From Stenotrophomonas sp. UBA2124 (GTDB lineage Bacteria > Pseudomonadota > Gammaproteobacteria > Xanthomonadales > Xanthomonadaceae), in contig DCXY01000023.1 in the NCBI GenBank assembly GCA_002329155.1, positions 93,483 to 124,594 of the forward strand: a DNA stretch of 31,112 bases. Direction: 5' to 3'. A program made the translations under genes and the position numbers. Of this stretch, positions 6,616 to 15,149 are shown piece by piece (position 1 is the stretch's first letter; every line of letters starts with the position of its first letter). A model generated the notes under the pieces. That model was not told where the DNA came from and did no database searches. It was given only the letters and a program-made list of their open reading frames with translations.

Positions 6616-7101
6616 CTACTCGGCGAATCTGCGCAGGGCGTCGCCCTGCAAGCGGTAGACCGTCCACTCGTCCTGCGCCACCGCGCCGGCGGCCTTGTAG
6701 AAATCGATGGCCGGCGTGTTCCAGTCCAGCACCGACCACTCAAAGCGGCCGCAGCCCTGTGCAACCGCCAGCCGTGCGATGTGCTGCAGCAGCGCCTTGC
6801 CGGCGCCGCTGCCACGGTGTTCCGGGCTGATGTACAGGTCTTCCAGGTAGATGCCGTTGCGGCCCAGCCAGGTCGAATAATTATGGAAATACACCGCGTA
6901 GCCGATGGCCTGGCCATCACGCTCGCAGACCAGCGCCTGCGCCCTGGCATCGGCACCGAACAGGCTGGCGCGGATGCCCACCTCGTCGGTCTGCACCGAG
7001 TGTTCAGCGCGCTCGTAGATGGCCAGCTCGCGGATGAAGCCCAGGATCAGTGCCGCGTCGTCTGCGGTGGCACTGCGGATATGGACACCCGGCGCGGCCA
7101 T
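6616..7101 (-). CDS. GNAT-family N-acetyltransferase (SSAT-like)
   Basis: 161 residues forming one GNAT domain. The acetyl-CoA pyrophosphate loop R-G-S-G-A-G-K is at residues 96-102, preceded by YLEDLYISPEHRG. The later W-N-T-P-A-I-D-F-Y-K is typical of the spermidine/thialysine acetyltransferase (SSAT1/SSAT2) branch. Cytoplasmic transfer of an acetyl group to a polyamine-like or thialysine amine is the likely reaction; the substrate is inferred. The ATG at 7101 lies 5 bases beyond the rpe stop, so it is the last gene of a djlA-like/rpe/GNAT unit. Two SMAG dimers follow it. Confidence 0.88.
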   Translation of the reverse strand: MAAPGVHIRSATADDAALILGFIRELAIYERAEHSVQTDEVGIRASLFGADARAQALVCERDGQAIGYAVYFHNYSTWLGRNGIYLEDLYISPEHRGSGAGKALLQHIARLAVAQGCGRFEWSVLDWNTPAIDFYKAAGAVAQDEWTVYRLQGDALRRFAE

Positions 7102-7106
7102 CAGGC

Positions 7107-7781
7107 TTACCCGCGTGCCGCCGCCACGTTGCCGCGCATCTGCGCGATCACGCTGGCGTAGTCCGGGGCGTTGAAGATGGCCGAGCCAGCGACGAAGGCA
7201 TCGGCGCCGGCGGCGGCAATTTCACCGATGTTGTCGGCCTTGACCCCGCCGTCCACTTCCAGCAGCACCGGCTTGCCGAGCTTGTCGATCATGGCGCGGA
7301 CCGCGCGCAGCTTGTCCAGCGTGGAGGGAATGAAGGCCTGGCCGCCGAAACCGGGGTTGACCGACATCAGCAGCACCAGGTCCAGGTCTTCCAGCACCCA
7401 GTCCAGCACTTCCACCGGGGTGGCCGGGTTCAGCACCAGGCCGGCCTTGCAGCCGTGCGATTTGATCAGCTGGATGGTGCGGTGAACGTGGCGGCTGGCC
7501 TCCGGGTGGAAGCTGATGATGCTGGCGCCGGCCTCGGCGAAGTCCGGCACGATGCGGTCCACCGGCTCCACCATCAGGTGCACGTCGATGGGCGCGGTGA
7601 CGCCGTGCTTGCGCAGCGCCTGGCAGACCATCGGGCCAATGGTCAGGTTGGGCACGTAGTGGTTGTCCATCACGTCGAAATGGACCCAGTCGGCGCCGGC
7701 GGCGAGGACGTTGTCCACTTCTTCGCCGAGTTTGGCGAAATTGGCCGACAGAATGGACGGGGCGATGATGCAGTTGGACAT
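7107..7781 (-). CDS. rpe: ribulose-phosphate 3-epimerase
   Basis: A 224-residue TIM-barrel enzyme interconverting ribulose-5-phosphate and xylulose-5-phosphate in the pentose phosphate pathway. Metal and catalytic residues are visible: His34, Asp36 and Asp39 in VHFDVMDN, His68 in DVHLM, MSVNPGFGGQ at 139-148 and Asp177 in EVDGGV. The N-terminus IAPSILSANF is standard. It starts 12 bases after the J-domain gene and is followed at once by the GNAT gene. In some xanthomonads and other proteobacteria rpe lies near trp genes; here a lipid kinase and repeats intervene. Confidence 0.97.
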   Translation of the reverse strand: MSNCIIAPSILSANFAKLGEEVDNVLAAGADWVHFDVMDNHYVPNLTIGPMVCQALRKHGVTAPIDVHLMVEPVDRIVPDFAEAGASIISFHPEASRHVHRTIQLIKSHGCKAGLVLNPATPVEVLDWVLEDLDLVLLMSVNPGFGGQAFIPSTLDKLRAVRAMIDKLGKPVLLEVDGGVKADNIGEIAAAGADAFVAGSAIFNAPDYASVIAQMRGNVAAARG

Positions 7782-7793
7782 GACGGGGGCCTT

Positions 7794-8123
7794 TCAGCGT
7801 TTGCGCAGGGTTTTGATGCGGTCGTGGGCGGCGTTGATCTGCCGGGCCTTCTTCTCGGCCTGGGCGCGCAGCTCGGGCGCGGCGCCGGCCAGTTTGTCGG
7901 GGTGGTACTGCGAGATCAGGCGGCGGTAGGCCAGGTCGATCTCGGCATCGGTGGAATCCCGGGTAACCCCCAGCTCGCGGTAGGGCAGGTCCTTGCCCAG
8001 GCGGAACCAGTCGCTGTCGAAGGCGTGGCCAAGCAGCAGCCCGATCACCGCGCCAAACAGCGGATTGGGCCTGAACAGCAGGGCGCCGGCGATGAATCCA
8101 AACAGTTTTCCATACCAGCGCAT
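7794..8123 (-). CDS. short membrane-anchored J-domain protein (DjlA-like, TerB domain absent)
   Basis: 109 residues. The N-terminus WYGKLFGFIAGALLF...GAVIGLLLGHAFD (about 3-36) resembles the membrane anchor of DjlA. It is followed directly by a C-terminal J domain with the DnaK-contacting H-P-D at 74-76. DjlA proper has a central TerB-like domain between these parts and is about 270 residues; here the two ends are joined by a short linker. It would recruit DnaK to the inner membrane. There are no signs of a frameshift, so the short form looks like a real architecture. It is the first gene of a unit with rpe. No clear ribosome binding site is seen before the ATG. Confidence 0.85.
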   Translation of the reverse strand: MRWYGKLFGFIAGALLFRPNPLFGAVIGLLLGHAFDSDWFRLGKDLPYRELGVTRDSTDAEIDLAYRRLISQYHPDKLAGAAPELRAQAEKKARQINAAHDRIKTLRKR

Positions 8124-8273
8124 GGTCGGGCGTAGGGTCCGGGAGCAGGTCGAAGGGCCATTTTATGCCACAGCGGCCCCATCCGGCCTTACACTAGGCC
8201 GCCCGCCGACCTGCTGCGGGCCCCAAGGGTCCCCTGAGCCGGCGGTTTCATTGCCAAGTATCCAGGAGTGCCC

Positions 8274-9200
8274 GTGCCAACCACGCTGTTGCAATCCGAT
8301 CTTCCCGGCCTGCCCTTGCGCCATCGCGGCAAGGTGCGTGATGTGTTCGATATCCCGCGCGAAAGGCTGCCCGCCGGCACTCCTCCGGGCGATTACCTGT
8401 TGATCGTGGCTACCGACCGCCTGTCCGCGTTTGACGTGGTGCTGCCCGACCCGATCCCTGGCAAGGGCGAAATGCTGTGCCAGGTGTCCAATTTCTGGTT
8501 CGCCAAGACCGCCCACCTGATGCCCAACCACCTGACCGGCATCGACGTGGCCGCGGTGCTGCCCGAAGGCGTGGACCCGGCGCTGTATGCCAAACGCGCA
8601 GTGGTGACCAAGAAGCTCAAGCCGGTGCCGGTGGAGGCAATCGCACGTGGTTACCTGATCGGCAGTGGCTGGAAGGACTACCAGCGCACCGGCAAGGTCA
8701 GCGGCATCCAGCTGCCCGACGGCCTGCAGCAGGCGCAGAAGCTGCCTGAGCCGATCTTCACCCCGTCCACCAAGGCCGCCGTGGGCGACCACGACGAGAA
8801 CATCGATTTCGACGCGATGGTCAAGGCGGTGGGCGCGGAACTGGCCGAGAAAGTGCGTGACGCCACCCTGCGCATCTACAAGTTCGCCGCCGAATACGCG
8901 GCCGAGCGCGGCATCCTGCTGGCCGACACCAAGTTCGAGTTCGGCACCGATGCCGATGGCCGCCTGTACATCATGGACGAGATGCTGACGCCGGATTCCT
9001 CGCGCTACTGGCCGGCCGACGAGTACGAGGTGGGCATCAGCCCGCCCAGCTACGACAAGCAGTTCGTCCGCGACTATCTGGAAACGCTGGACTGGGGCAA
9101 GACCGCCCCGGGCCCGACGCTGCCGGCCGAGGTCATCGAGCGCACCCGCGCCAAGTACGCCGAGGCGCTGCAGAAGCTGGCCGGGATCGATATCGGCTGA
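8274..9200 (+). CDS. purC: phosphoribosylaminoimidazole-succinocarboxamide synthase
   Basis: 308 residues; joins aspartate to CAIR in purine synthesis with ATP. Landmarks are RHRGKVRDVF near the N-terminus, ATDRLSAFDVV, IARGYLIGSGWKDYQRTG and DEMLTPDSSRYW (about 235-246). The length fits the longer, yeast-like PurC of xanthomonads rather than the 240-residue E. coli form. Two GTG codons compete for the start: 8268 touches the AGGAG directly, while 8274 lies 6 bases after it and gives MPTTLLQSDLPGLPL. I choose 8274. It is divergent from the J-domain gene; the 150-base gap holds no convincing promoter by eye. Confidence 0.96.
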   Translation: MPTTLLQSDLPGLPLRHRGKVRDVFDIPRERLPAGTPPGDYLLIVATDRLSAFDVVLPDPIPGKGEMLCQVSNFWFAKTAHLMPNHLTGIDVAAVLPEGVDPALYAKRAVVTKKLKPVPVEAIARGYLIGSGWKDYQRTGKVSGIQLPDGLQQAQKLPEPIFTPSTKAAVGDHDENIDFDAMVKAVGAELAEKVRDATLRIYKFAAEYAAERGILLADTKFEFGTDADGRLYIMDEMLTPDSSRYWPADEYEVGISPPSYDKQFVRDYLETLDWGKTAPGPTLPAEVIERTRAKYAEALQKLAGIDIG

Positions 9201-9209
9201 GCTGCCTCC

Positions 9210-9239
9210 CGCGTGCGCATGGGCCACCGTGCGCACGCG
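9210..9239 (+). other. 10-bp hairpin between purC and the Mpo1-like gene
   Basis: CGCGTGCGCA (9210-9219) and TGCGCACGCG (9230-9239) pair perfectly around a 10-base loop. There is no U-tract, so it is not a classical terminator. It may stabilise the purC 3' end or weaken read-through. Confidence 0.45.
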
Positions 9240-9285
9240 TAGGGAAGCCACGCTATGCTGTGGCGGTCACTTCCTGGAGGGGAAT

Positions 9286-9765
9286 ATGGACACGAGCAGC
9301 GCCCGCGCGGTGGACCGCTATTTCGCCAGCTACTCCGGCGACCACCGCAACAGCACCAACCAGGCCATCCATGTGGTGGCGGTGCCGGCCATCCTGTGGT
9401 CGGTGATCGCGCTGCTGTGGTGCATTCCGCCACTGCTGCCGTGGTTCCAGTACGGCATCTGGGCGGCCCTGGCCATGTTCGGCACCTGGGCCTACTACAA
9501 CCGCCTCTCGCGCCCGCTGGGCATCGGCATGCTGATCCTGTTCTTCGTCAGCGGCTGCATCTGCCGCCTGCTGGAAGACCGCCTGGGCATCCCCATGCTG
9601 CTGCGCATCGCCATCGGCGTGTTCGTGGTGGCGTGGATCGCGCAGTTCATCGGCCACAAGATCGAAGGCCGCCGCCCCAGCTTCCTCACCGACCTCACCT
9701 ACCTGCTGATCGGCCCCATCTGGGTGCTGGCCAAGCTGTTCCGTCAGTTCGGGTGGCGCTACTGA
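9286..9765 (+). CDS. Mpo1-like (DUF962/YGL010w) membrane protein
   Basis: 159 residues with four or more hydrophobic segments. The N-terminal S-G-D-H-R-N-S-T-N-Q-A-I-H (His20 to His29) matches the HxxxN...H metal-ligand pattern of the Mpo1 family (PF06127). Yeast Mpo1 is an Fe(II)-dependent dioxygenase acting on 2-hydroxy fatty acids; bacterial homologues are mostly uncharacterised. The C-terminal segment FLTDLTYLLIGPIWVLAKLF is also family-typical. The ATG at 9286 follows GGAGGGG by 5 bases, a far better start than the upstream in-frame codons. It is likely read from a promoter of its own or by weak read-through from purC. Confidence 0.85.
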   Translation: MDTSSARAVDRYFASYSGDHRNSTNQAIHVVAVPAILWSVIALLWCIPPLLPWFQYGIWAALAMFGTWAYYNRLSRPLGIGMLILFFVSGCICRLLEDRLGIPMLLRIAIGVFVVAWIAQFIGHKIEGRRPSFLTDLTYLLIGPIWVLAKLFRQFGWRY

Positions 9766-9828
9766 TTTGAGGCGGGGAGCCGGGGTCTGGGAACGGGGAT
9801 GGAGTGGTTCCCGCACGGAGCTGCTTCT

Positions 9829-9941
9829 GTAGCCCGGGTAAGCGTAAGCGCACCCGGGGAAGCTTCAACCGTGAGGTGGATGCGGTTCCGCCAGCAGAAC
9901 GATATGCGAGGCCCCGGGTGCGCTTTGCTTACCCGGGCTAC
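9829..9941. repeat. GTAG-bounded 113-bp palindromic repeat, copy 1
   Basis: Bounded by GTAGCCCGGGTAAGC at the left and GCTTACCCGGGCTAC at the right, with a CACCCGGGG / CCCCGGGTG inner pair. Each half is itself a hairpin and the two halves are inverted repeats. The centre differs from copies 2 and 3 but keeps the TGCGAGG before the right arm. It is probably a REP dimer of the SMAG superfamily. Its right foot contains the stop codon of the neighbouring minus-strand gene. Confidence 0.8.
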
Positions 9942-10846
9942 GGGTGTTTTGCTTCCCCGCTCATCCCCACCATCGCGGCGTCCACGATGAAGGCGCGCGG
10001 GGCGTAGCCGAAATCACGGCGGGCGGGTTCGATGTCGAAGGCCAAGGGGTCGGCCATGCGGGCGAGTGCGGCCTTGTTCATGCCACGCAGGCGACCAAGG
10101 CGATGGGCGATGCCCAGTGCCAGCGCGAACATGCCCGTGGGCACATGCAGCAGACGCGGGCGGCTTGGCAGTGCGGCCAGCACGCGCCGCACCATCTCAC
10201 CATAACCAAGCACTTCGCCACCGCCGAGCGCATAGGCATTGCCGGCCGTTTCGCTCGATGCAAGCGCCTGCATGGCAGCGTCGGCCAGATCCTGGACATG
10301 CACCGGCTGGCGCAGGCCCGTGGCGCAGGTGGGCAGTACGAAAAAACCGGTACGGCTGGCCAGTGCGGCGATCTGGCTCAACGATTTGTCGCGGCCGGCG
10401 CCGTAGACCAGCGTTGGCCGCAGCACGGTGGCCGCCACACCGCGCTGCAGGGCCGTACTGAACAGCAGCTCCTCCGCTTCACGCAGACGACGGGCCACAT
10501 CGCGCTCGGCCCATTCGCTGGACGCATGCTTGACCTCGACGCTGGTGGAGCCAAATGCCAGCACACGCGGTGCCTGCAGTTGCGACGCTGCATACCAGCG
10601 TGCGAAATGATCCAGCGGGCCGCAGCTGATGACCGCATCGAAACGCGGTTCGCCCTGCCATGCACCGGAAAGATCACCCTTTCGCCACTCCAGCCCCGGT
10701 GACGCCGCACGCGGCGTGCGCGATACCGCCGTCACCCGCCAGCCTTCCGACAGCAGGTTGGCCAACAAGCGCTCGCCGATCTGGCCGCTGCCGCCGAATA
10801 CCAGCGCGTGGCGCGGTCCGGGCTCACCTTGCTTGTTGTTCTCCAT
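9938..10846 (-). CDS. NAD(P)-binding, NAD-dependent epimerase/NmrA-like protein
   Basis: 302 residues with an N-terminal Rossmann fold: G-G-S-G-Q-I-G at 18-24, then a VTAVSR strand end. Further landmarks are VLAFGSTSV, LRPTLVYGAGRD and VHVQDLADA, all typical of extended SDR/NAD-dependent epimerases. No Y-x-x-x-K is seen after the FGSTS strand; E-W-A-E-R-D stands at that place, so it may be an atypical or non-oxidoreductase member. The substrate is unknown. The ATG at 10846 is the first in-frame one before the Rossmann motif but has no clear ribosome binding site. It is divergent from the uspA-like gene. The last codons run into a palindromic repeat whose GTAG supplies the TAG stop. Confidence 0.8.
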   Translation of the reverse strand: MENNKQGEPGPRHALVFGGSGQIGERLLANLLSEGWRVTAVSRTPRAASPGLEWRKGDLSGAWQGEPRFDAVISCGPLDHFARWYAASQLQAPRVLAFGSTSVEVKHASSEWAERDVARRLREAEELLFSTALQRGVAATVLRPTLVYGAGRDKSLSQIAALASRTGFFVLPTCATGLRQPVHVQDLADAAMQALASSETAGNAYALGGGEVLGYGEMVRRVLAALPSRPRLLHVPTGMFALALGIAHRLGRLRGMNKAALARMADPLAFDIEPARRDFGYAPRAFIVDAAMVGMSGEAKHP

Positions 10847-10916
10847 CTGCAAAGGATAGGCGATCGGGCGTGCACGCCATAACGGGTAGACTCGAAGCAA
10901 CCGCATCGAGGACGCC

Positions 10917-11850
10917 ATGACCATCGCCGCTGCCACGCCCAATACCATCCTGCTCGCCACCGACCTGAGTGCGCGCTGCGACCGCGCGCTTTCGCGTGCG
11001 CTGCAGTTGGCGCGGCAATGGCAGGCACGGCTGGTGGTGGCGACGGTGCTGCCGGACATGGCCGCCACCAGCATCAGCGGCAATCTGTTGCCTGCCCTGC
11101 CCTCGCTGGAGGACGAGCAGGCGCGGCAGCTGGCCGAACGCCGCCTGGAGCGGCTGCTTGATGACGAGGCCGAAGGGCTGACGGTGGATGTGCGCATCGG
11201 CCACGGCCATGTGGGCCGTGCCCTGCTGCAGCTGGCGATGGAGGAAGAGTGCGGCCTGATCGTCACCGGTATCGCCCGCGATCCGCTGTTCGAGCTGCCG
11301 CTGCTCGGCTCGCCGGTGTCCTGGCTGATCCGCCACAGCACGCTGCCCGTGTTGATCGTGCATGAGCGCGTGCGTGGCCCGTACCGCAACCTGGCCGTGG
11401 CCAGTGATTTTTCCGAAGGCGCACTGCAGTCGGCCCGCGACGCGCTGGCGCTGTTCGGGCCGCCGCTGCAGCTGGCGCTGATCCATGCGCTGGATGTGCC
11501 CGGCACCCTGCTGCCCCGGCGGCAACCGCGAAACCCTGGAGGAGCAGGCCATGGCCTGTGCCCGCGAACAGGGCCAGGCCAGCCTGGCACTGCTGCGCGG
11601 GCAGCTGGGGCAGGCGCATGTGCAGGCCCTCATCGTGCCCGGCGAGCCGGCGCGCGTGGTCAGCGAGCAGGCCGTGATGGCCGGCAGCGAGCTGGTGGTG
11701 GTGGCCACGCATGGCCGTGGCGCGCTATACGACCTGCTGATCGGCAGCATCGCGCGGCGGCTGGTGGAAACGCTGGAAATCGACACCCTGCTGGTGCGCG
11801 ACCCGCGCGCACGCAGCACGGACGAAGAGGATGGCGAGCTGGCGGGCTGA
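10917..11850 (+). pseudogene. tandem universal stress protein (UspA) gene with a one-base frameshift
   Basis: Frame 1 from ATG 10917 (GAGGACGCC before it) encodes a UspA domain (ILLATDLS..., LIVTGIARDPLFELPLLGS, LPVLIVHE) and the start of a second (RNLAVASDFSEGA...IHALDVPGTLLP). Sense then moves to another frame that runs to TGA at 11850 and carries RETLEEQAMA and the UspA nucleotide loop H-G-R-G-A-L-Y-D-L-L-I-G-S. The switch lies at a CCCC run at 11514-11517; with CCC the gene would be one frame of 310 codons reading ...LLPGGNRETL. The span is 934 bases, one more than a multiple of three. It is either a true recent mutation or a sequencing error. An intact protein would be a cytoplasmic two-domain stress protein. 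Confidence 0.88.
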
Positions 11851-11937
11851 ACCCGAACAGCTCGTTCATAAAAATCTTCGGGCGTAAAAAAGGGCCTGTT
11901 AGACTCAAAAGCCTGCTTGTCACCCCAGCCTTACCGC

Positions 11938-14766
11938 ATGGCGCCCTTCCTGTTGCCGCTCCTTGCGCTGCCTTTTGTGCTGGCCGCGCTCATCGCTCTG
12001 TTCGCGCGCGCCTCGCGTGCCACCACTGCGTGGCTTGCCGCGGCGGCGCCGCTGCTCGGGCTGGTGCTGCTGGGCGCGATGACGCCTGCAGTGCTCGACG
12101 GCGAGGTGCTGCGCGCCAGCTGGCCGTGGGTGCCGCAGCTCGGGCTGGACTTCAGCCTGCGCATGGATGGCCTGGCCTGGATGTTCGCCAGCATGGTGCT
12201 GGGCATCGGCGCGCTGGTGGTCATGTACGCGCATTACTACCTGTCGCCCACCGACAGCGCGCGCCGCTTCTACAGCTACCTGCTGCTGTTCATGGGCGCG
12301 ATGCTGGGCATGGTGCTGTCCGGCAACCTGCTGTTGCTGGTGGTGTTCTGGGAACTGACCAGCATCAGCTCGTTCCTGCTGATCGGCTTCTGGACCCACC
12401 GCAAGGACGCGCGTGAAGGCGCGCGCATGGCGCTGGTGGTCACCGGTGGTGGTGGCCTGGCGCTGCTGGCCGGCGTGCTGATGATCGGCCGCATCGTCGG
12501 CAGTTTCGATCTGGATGTGGTGCTGGCCTCGGGCGATGTATTCCGCGCCAGCCCGCTGTACCCGTGGGCGCTGCTGCTGGTGCTGGGCGGCATCTTCACC
12601 AAGAGCGCGCAGTTCCCGTTCCAGTTCTGGCTGCCACACGCGATGGCCGCGCCCACGCCGGTGTCGGCCTACCTGCATTCGGCCACCATGGTGAAGGCCG
12701 GCGTGTTCCTGCTGGCGCGGCTGCACCCGGTGCTGTCCGGCTCCGAACTGTTTTTCTACGTGGTCAGCGGCATCGGCGCGCTGACCCTGCTGATCGGTGC
12801 ATGGAACGCCATCCTGCAGCACGACCTGAAAGGCCTGCTGGCCTACTCCACCATCTCGCATCTGGGCCTGATCACGCTGCTGTTCGGCCTGTCCACGCCG
12901 ATGGCGGTGGTGGCCGGCGTGTTCCACATCCTCAACCACGCCACCTTCAAGGCCTCGCTGTTCATGGCCGCGGGCATCATCGACCACGAGACCGGCACCC
13001 GCGACATGCGCCGGCTTGGCGGCCTCTACAAACTGATGCCATGGACCAGTGCGCTGGCCATCATCGCCTCGCTGGCGATGGCGGGCATTCCGCTGCTCAA
13101 CGGCTTCCTGTCCAAGGAAATGCTGTTCGCCGAGGCGCTGGGCGCTCACGGCCCCGACTGGATGCGTACCGCGGTGACCATCGCCGCGCTGCTGGCCGGC
13201 ATTCTTGGGGTGGCCTACAGCCTGCGCTTCGTGCACGACACCTTCTTCGGCAAGGGTCCGCTGGATCTGGACGTTGTGCCGCACGAGCCGCCGCGCTGGA
13301 TGAAGGTGCCGGTGGAAATCCTGGTGGTGATCTGCCTGGCCGTCGGCATCGTGCCCGCGCTGACCGTGGCGCCGATGCTGGAAACCGCCGCGCGCTCCAT
13401 CCTCGGCCCCGAGCTGCCGCAGTACAGCCTTGCCGTGTGGCATGGCTTCAACCTGCCGCTGGCGATGAGCGCCATCGGCGTGGTCGGTGGCGCTCTGCTG
13501 TACCTGTGCATCCGCCGTTTCACCAACCTCTATGCCGCGCGCAACCGGCCGCTGGGCAAGATGCTGTTCCATCGCAATCTGGAGGTGCTGTTCGTCATCG
13601 CGCAGCGCTTCACCCAAGTCATCGCCAACGGCAGCCTGCAGCGCATGCTGCTGGCACTGGTGCTGGTGGCGATGGTGGTGGCCGCAGCGCCCTTCATCGC
13701 CCAGCCCGAGGCACCGGCATGGCCGGCGCCGCAGGCGATGCCGCTGCTCGGCTGGATGCTGTGGCTGGTGATGCTGGCCTGCGCCTGTGCCGCGCTGTTC
13801 CTGTACCAGCAGCGCCTGCTGGCGCTGATCGTGATGGGCGGCACCGGGCTGATGGTGGCGCTGACGTTCGTGTTCCTGTCCGCACCCGACCTTGCCCTCA
13901 CCCAGCTGATGGTGGAGATGGTGACGCTGGTGCTGATGCTGCTCGGCATGAACTACCTGCCGGCACGCTCGCCGCCTGAGCGCGCGCCGTGGCGCAAACG
14001 CCGCGATGCGCTGATCGCCATCGTTGTCGGTGCAGGCATCGCCGCGCTGGCCTACAGCATGATGACGCTGCCGCCCAACACCATGGCCGGCGAGCTGCTG
14101 CTGCGCTCGCTGCCGGAAGCCTATGGCCACAACGTGGTCAACGTGATCCTGGTGGACTTCCGTGGCTTCGATACCTTCGGCGAGATCACTGTGTTCGGCA
14201 TCGCCGCGCTGGTGGTGCATGCGCTGCTGCGGCGCACGCGCATGGCGCCGGAACAGATCATGCCGGGGCCGCCGGTGAAGCTGCCGGTGCCTGCCGATCT
14301 GGCGCAGATCATGTTCCCGCTGACCATGACGGTCTCCATCTTCCTGTTCCTGCGTGGCCACAACGCGCCGGGTGGCGGCTTCGTCGCCGGCCTGGTGCTG
14401 GCGGTGCCGCTGCTGATCCAGTACGTGATCCAGGGCACGGCCTCGGTGGAATCGCGCTTCGGTTTCGACTACATCCGCTGCATCGGTGTGGGCCTGTTGA
14501 TCGCGGTGCTCAGCGGCATGGCGTCGATGCTGTTCGGCGTGCCGTTCCTCACCAGCGGCCACCTGGACCTGCACATTCCGCTGATCGGCGAGGTACCGCT
14601 GGCCAGTGCGATCGGTTTTGATACCGGCGTCTATCTGGTGGTGTTCGGTGGCGTGATGCTGATCCTGTCGATGATGGGCACGGTCAAACCATCGCGTACA
14701 CGCAACGCCCGCCACGGCGAGATCGACATTCACCGCCGTTCGGCACGCACCGGGGAGATGCACTGA
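11938..14766 (+). CDS. mrpA: Mrp-type Na+/H+ antiporter subunit A fused to subunit B
   Basis: A 942-residue polytopic membrane protein. The NuoL/ND5-like part has the proton-path residues expected of MrpA: Glu139 in VVFWELTSISSF, Lys222 in FTKSAQFPFQFWLP and Lys253 in SATMVKAGVFLLARLHP. A DUF4040/MbhD-MbhE-like part follows (LSAPDLALTQLMVEMVTLVLMLLGM). From about residue 790 an MrpB domain is fused on (MFPLTMTVSIFLFLRGHNAPGGGFVAG). This AB fusion is the common form in pseudomonads and xanthomonads (Sha/Pha nomenclature). The ATG at 11938 has no clear ribosome binding site; an in-frame TTG at 11917 is an alternative. It is the first gene of a six-gene operon. Confidence 0.95.
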   Translation: MAPFLLPLLALPFVLAALIALFARASRATTAWLAAAAPLLGLVLLGAMTPAVLDGEVLRASWPWVPQLGLDFSLRMDGLAWMFASMVLGIGALVVMYAHYYLSPTDSARRFYSYLLLFMGAMLGMVLSGNLLLLVVFWELTSISSFLLIGFWTHRKDAREGARMALVVTGGGGLALLAGVLMIGRIVGSFDLDVVLASGDVFRASPLYPWALLLVLGGIFTKSAQFPFQFWLPHAMAAPTPVSAYLHSATMVKAGVFLLARLHPVLSGSELFFYVVSGIGALTLLIGAWNAILQHDLKGLLAYSTISHLGLITLLFGLSTPMAVVAGVFHILNHATFKASLFMAAGIIDHETGTRDMRRLGGLYKLMPWTSALAIIASLAMAGIPLLNGFLSKEMLFAEALGAHGPDWMRTAVTIAALLAGILGVAYSLRFVHDTFFGKGPLDLDVVPHEPPRWMKVPVEILVVICLAVGIVPALTVAPMLETAARSILGPELPQYSLAVWHGFNLPLAMSAIGVVGGALLYLCIRRFTNLYAARNRPLGKMLFHRNLEVLFVIAQRFTQVIANGSLQRMLLALVLVAMVVAAAPFIAQPEAPAWPAPQAMPLLGWMLWLVMLACACAALFLYQQRLLALIVMGGTGLMVALTFVFLSAPDLALTQLMVEMVTLVLMLLGMNYLPARSPPERAPWRKRRDALIAIVVGAGIAALAYSMMTLPPNTMAGELLLRSLPEAYGHNVVNVILVDFRGFDTFGEITVFGIAALVVHALLRRTRMAPEQIMPGPPVKLPVPADLAQIMFPLTMTVSIFLFLRGHNAPGGGFVAGLVLAVPLLIQYVIQGTASVESRFGFDYIRCIGVGLLIAVLSGMASMLFGVPFLTSGHLDLHIPLIGEVPLASAIGFDTGVYLVVFGGVMLILSMMGTVKPSRTRNARHGEIDIHRRSARTGEMH

Positions 14767-15149
14767 TGGAACTGGCCCTGGCAAGCGCGATCGGCGTGCT
14801 CACCTCCATCGGCGTGTACCTGCTGCTGCGTGCGCGCAGCTTCGACGTCATTCTCGGCATGACCTTCCTGTCCTATGCCACCAACCTGCTGATCTTCAGC
14901 GCGGGGCGGCTGGTCACCGGCAAGGCGCCGGTGCTCAAGGACGGCACGTCCTTCACCCTGGCCCAGTACACCGACCCGTTGCCGCAGGCACTGGTGCTGA
15001 CCGCCATCGTCATCGCCTTCGCCATGACCGCGGTGAGCATCGTGCTGGCCATGCGCAGCCGCAGCGACAACCACAGCGACCATGTGGACGCGCATGAGCC
15101 CGAGCCGCAGCCCGATGCGGGCAAGCGCCGGCCGGAGGCGGACGCATGA
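14766..15149 (+). CDS. mrpC: Na+/H+ antiporter subunit C
   Basis: 127 residues, NuoK-like, three membrane helices. Landmarks are GVYLLLRARSFDVILGMTFLSYATNLLIFSAG and the second half DPLPQALVLTAIVIAFAMTAV, diagnostic for MrpC/MnhC. A charged cytoplasmic tail of about 28 residues follows the last helix. The ATG overlaps the mrpA stop by one base (TGATG), and its own stop overlaps the mrpD start. Confidence 0.96.
   Translation: MELALASAIGVLTSIGVYLLLRARSFDVILGMTFLSYATNLLIFSAGRLVTGKAPVLKDGTSFTLAQYTDPLPQALVLTAIVIAFAMTAVSIVLAMRSRSDNHSDHVDAHEPEPQPDAGKRRPEADA

Noticed and set aside
8268..8273. GTG 8268 as the purC start
   Set aside because: It touches the AGGAG with no spacing; GTG 8274 has 6 bases and the expected N-terminus.
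11877..11905. Promoter for mrpA with TAGACT as the -10
   Set aside because: The -35 position (TTCGGG) is a poor match; not strong enough to list.
11920..14784. 954-codon minus-strand open frame opposite mrpA
   Set aside because: Its His/Gln/Arg-rich composition is the mirror of a Leu/Val/Ala-rich membrane protein; not a gene.
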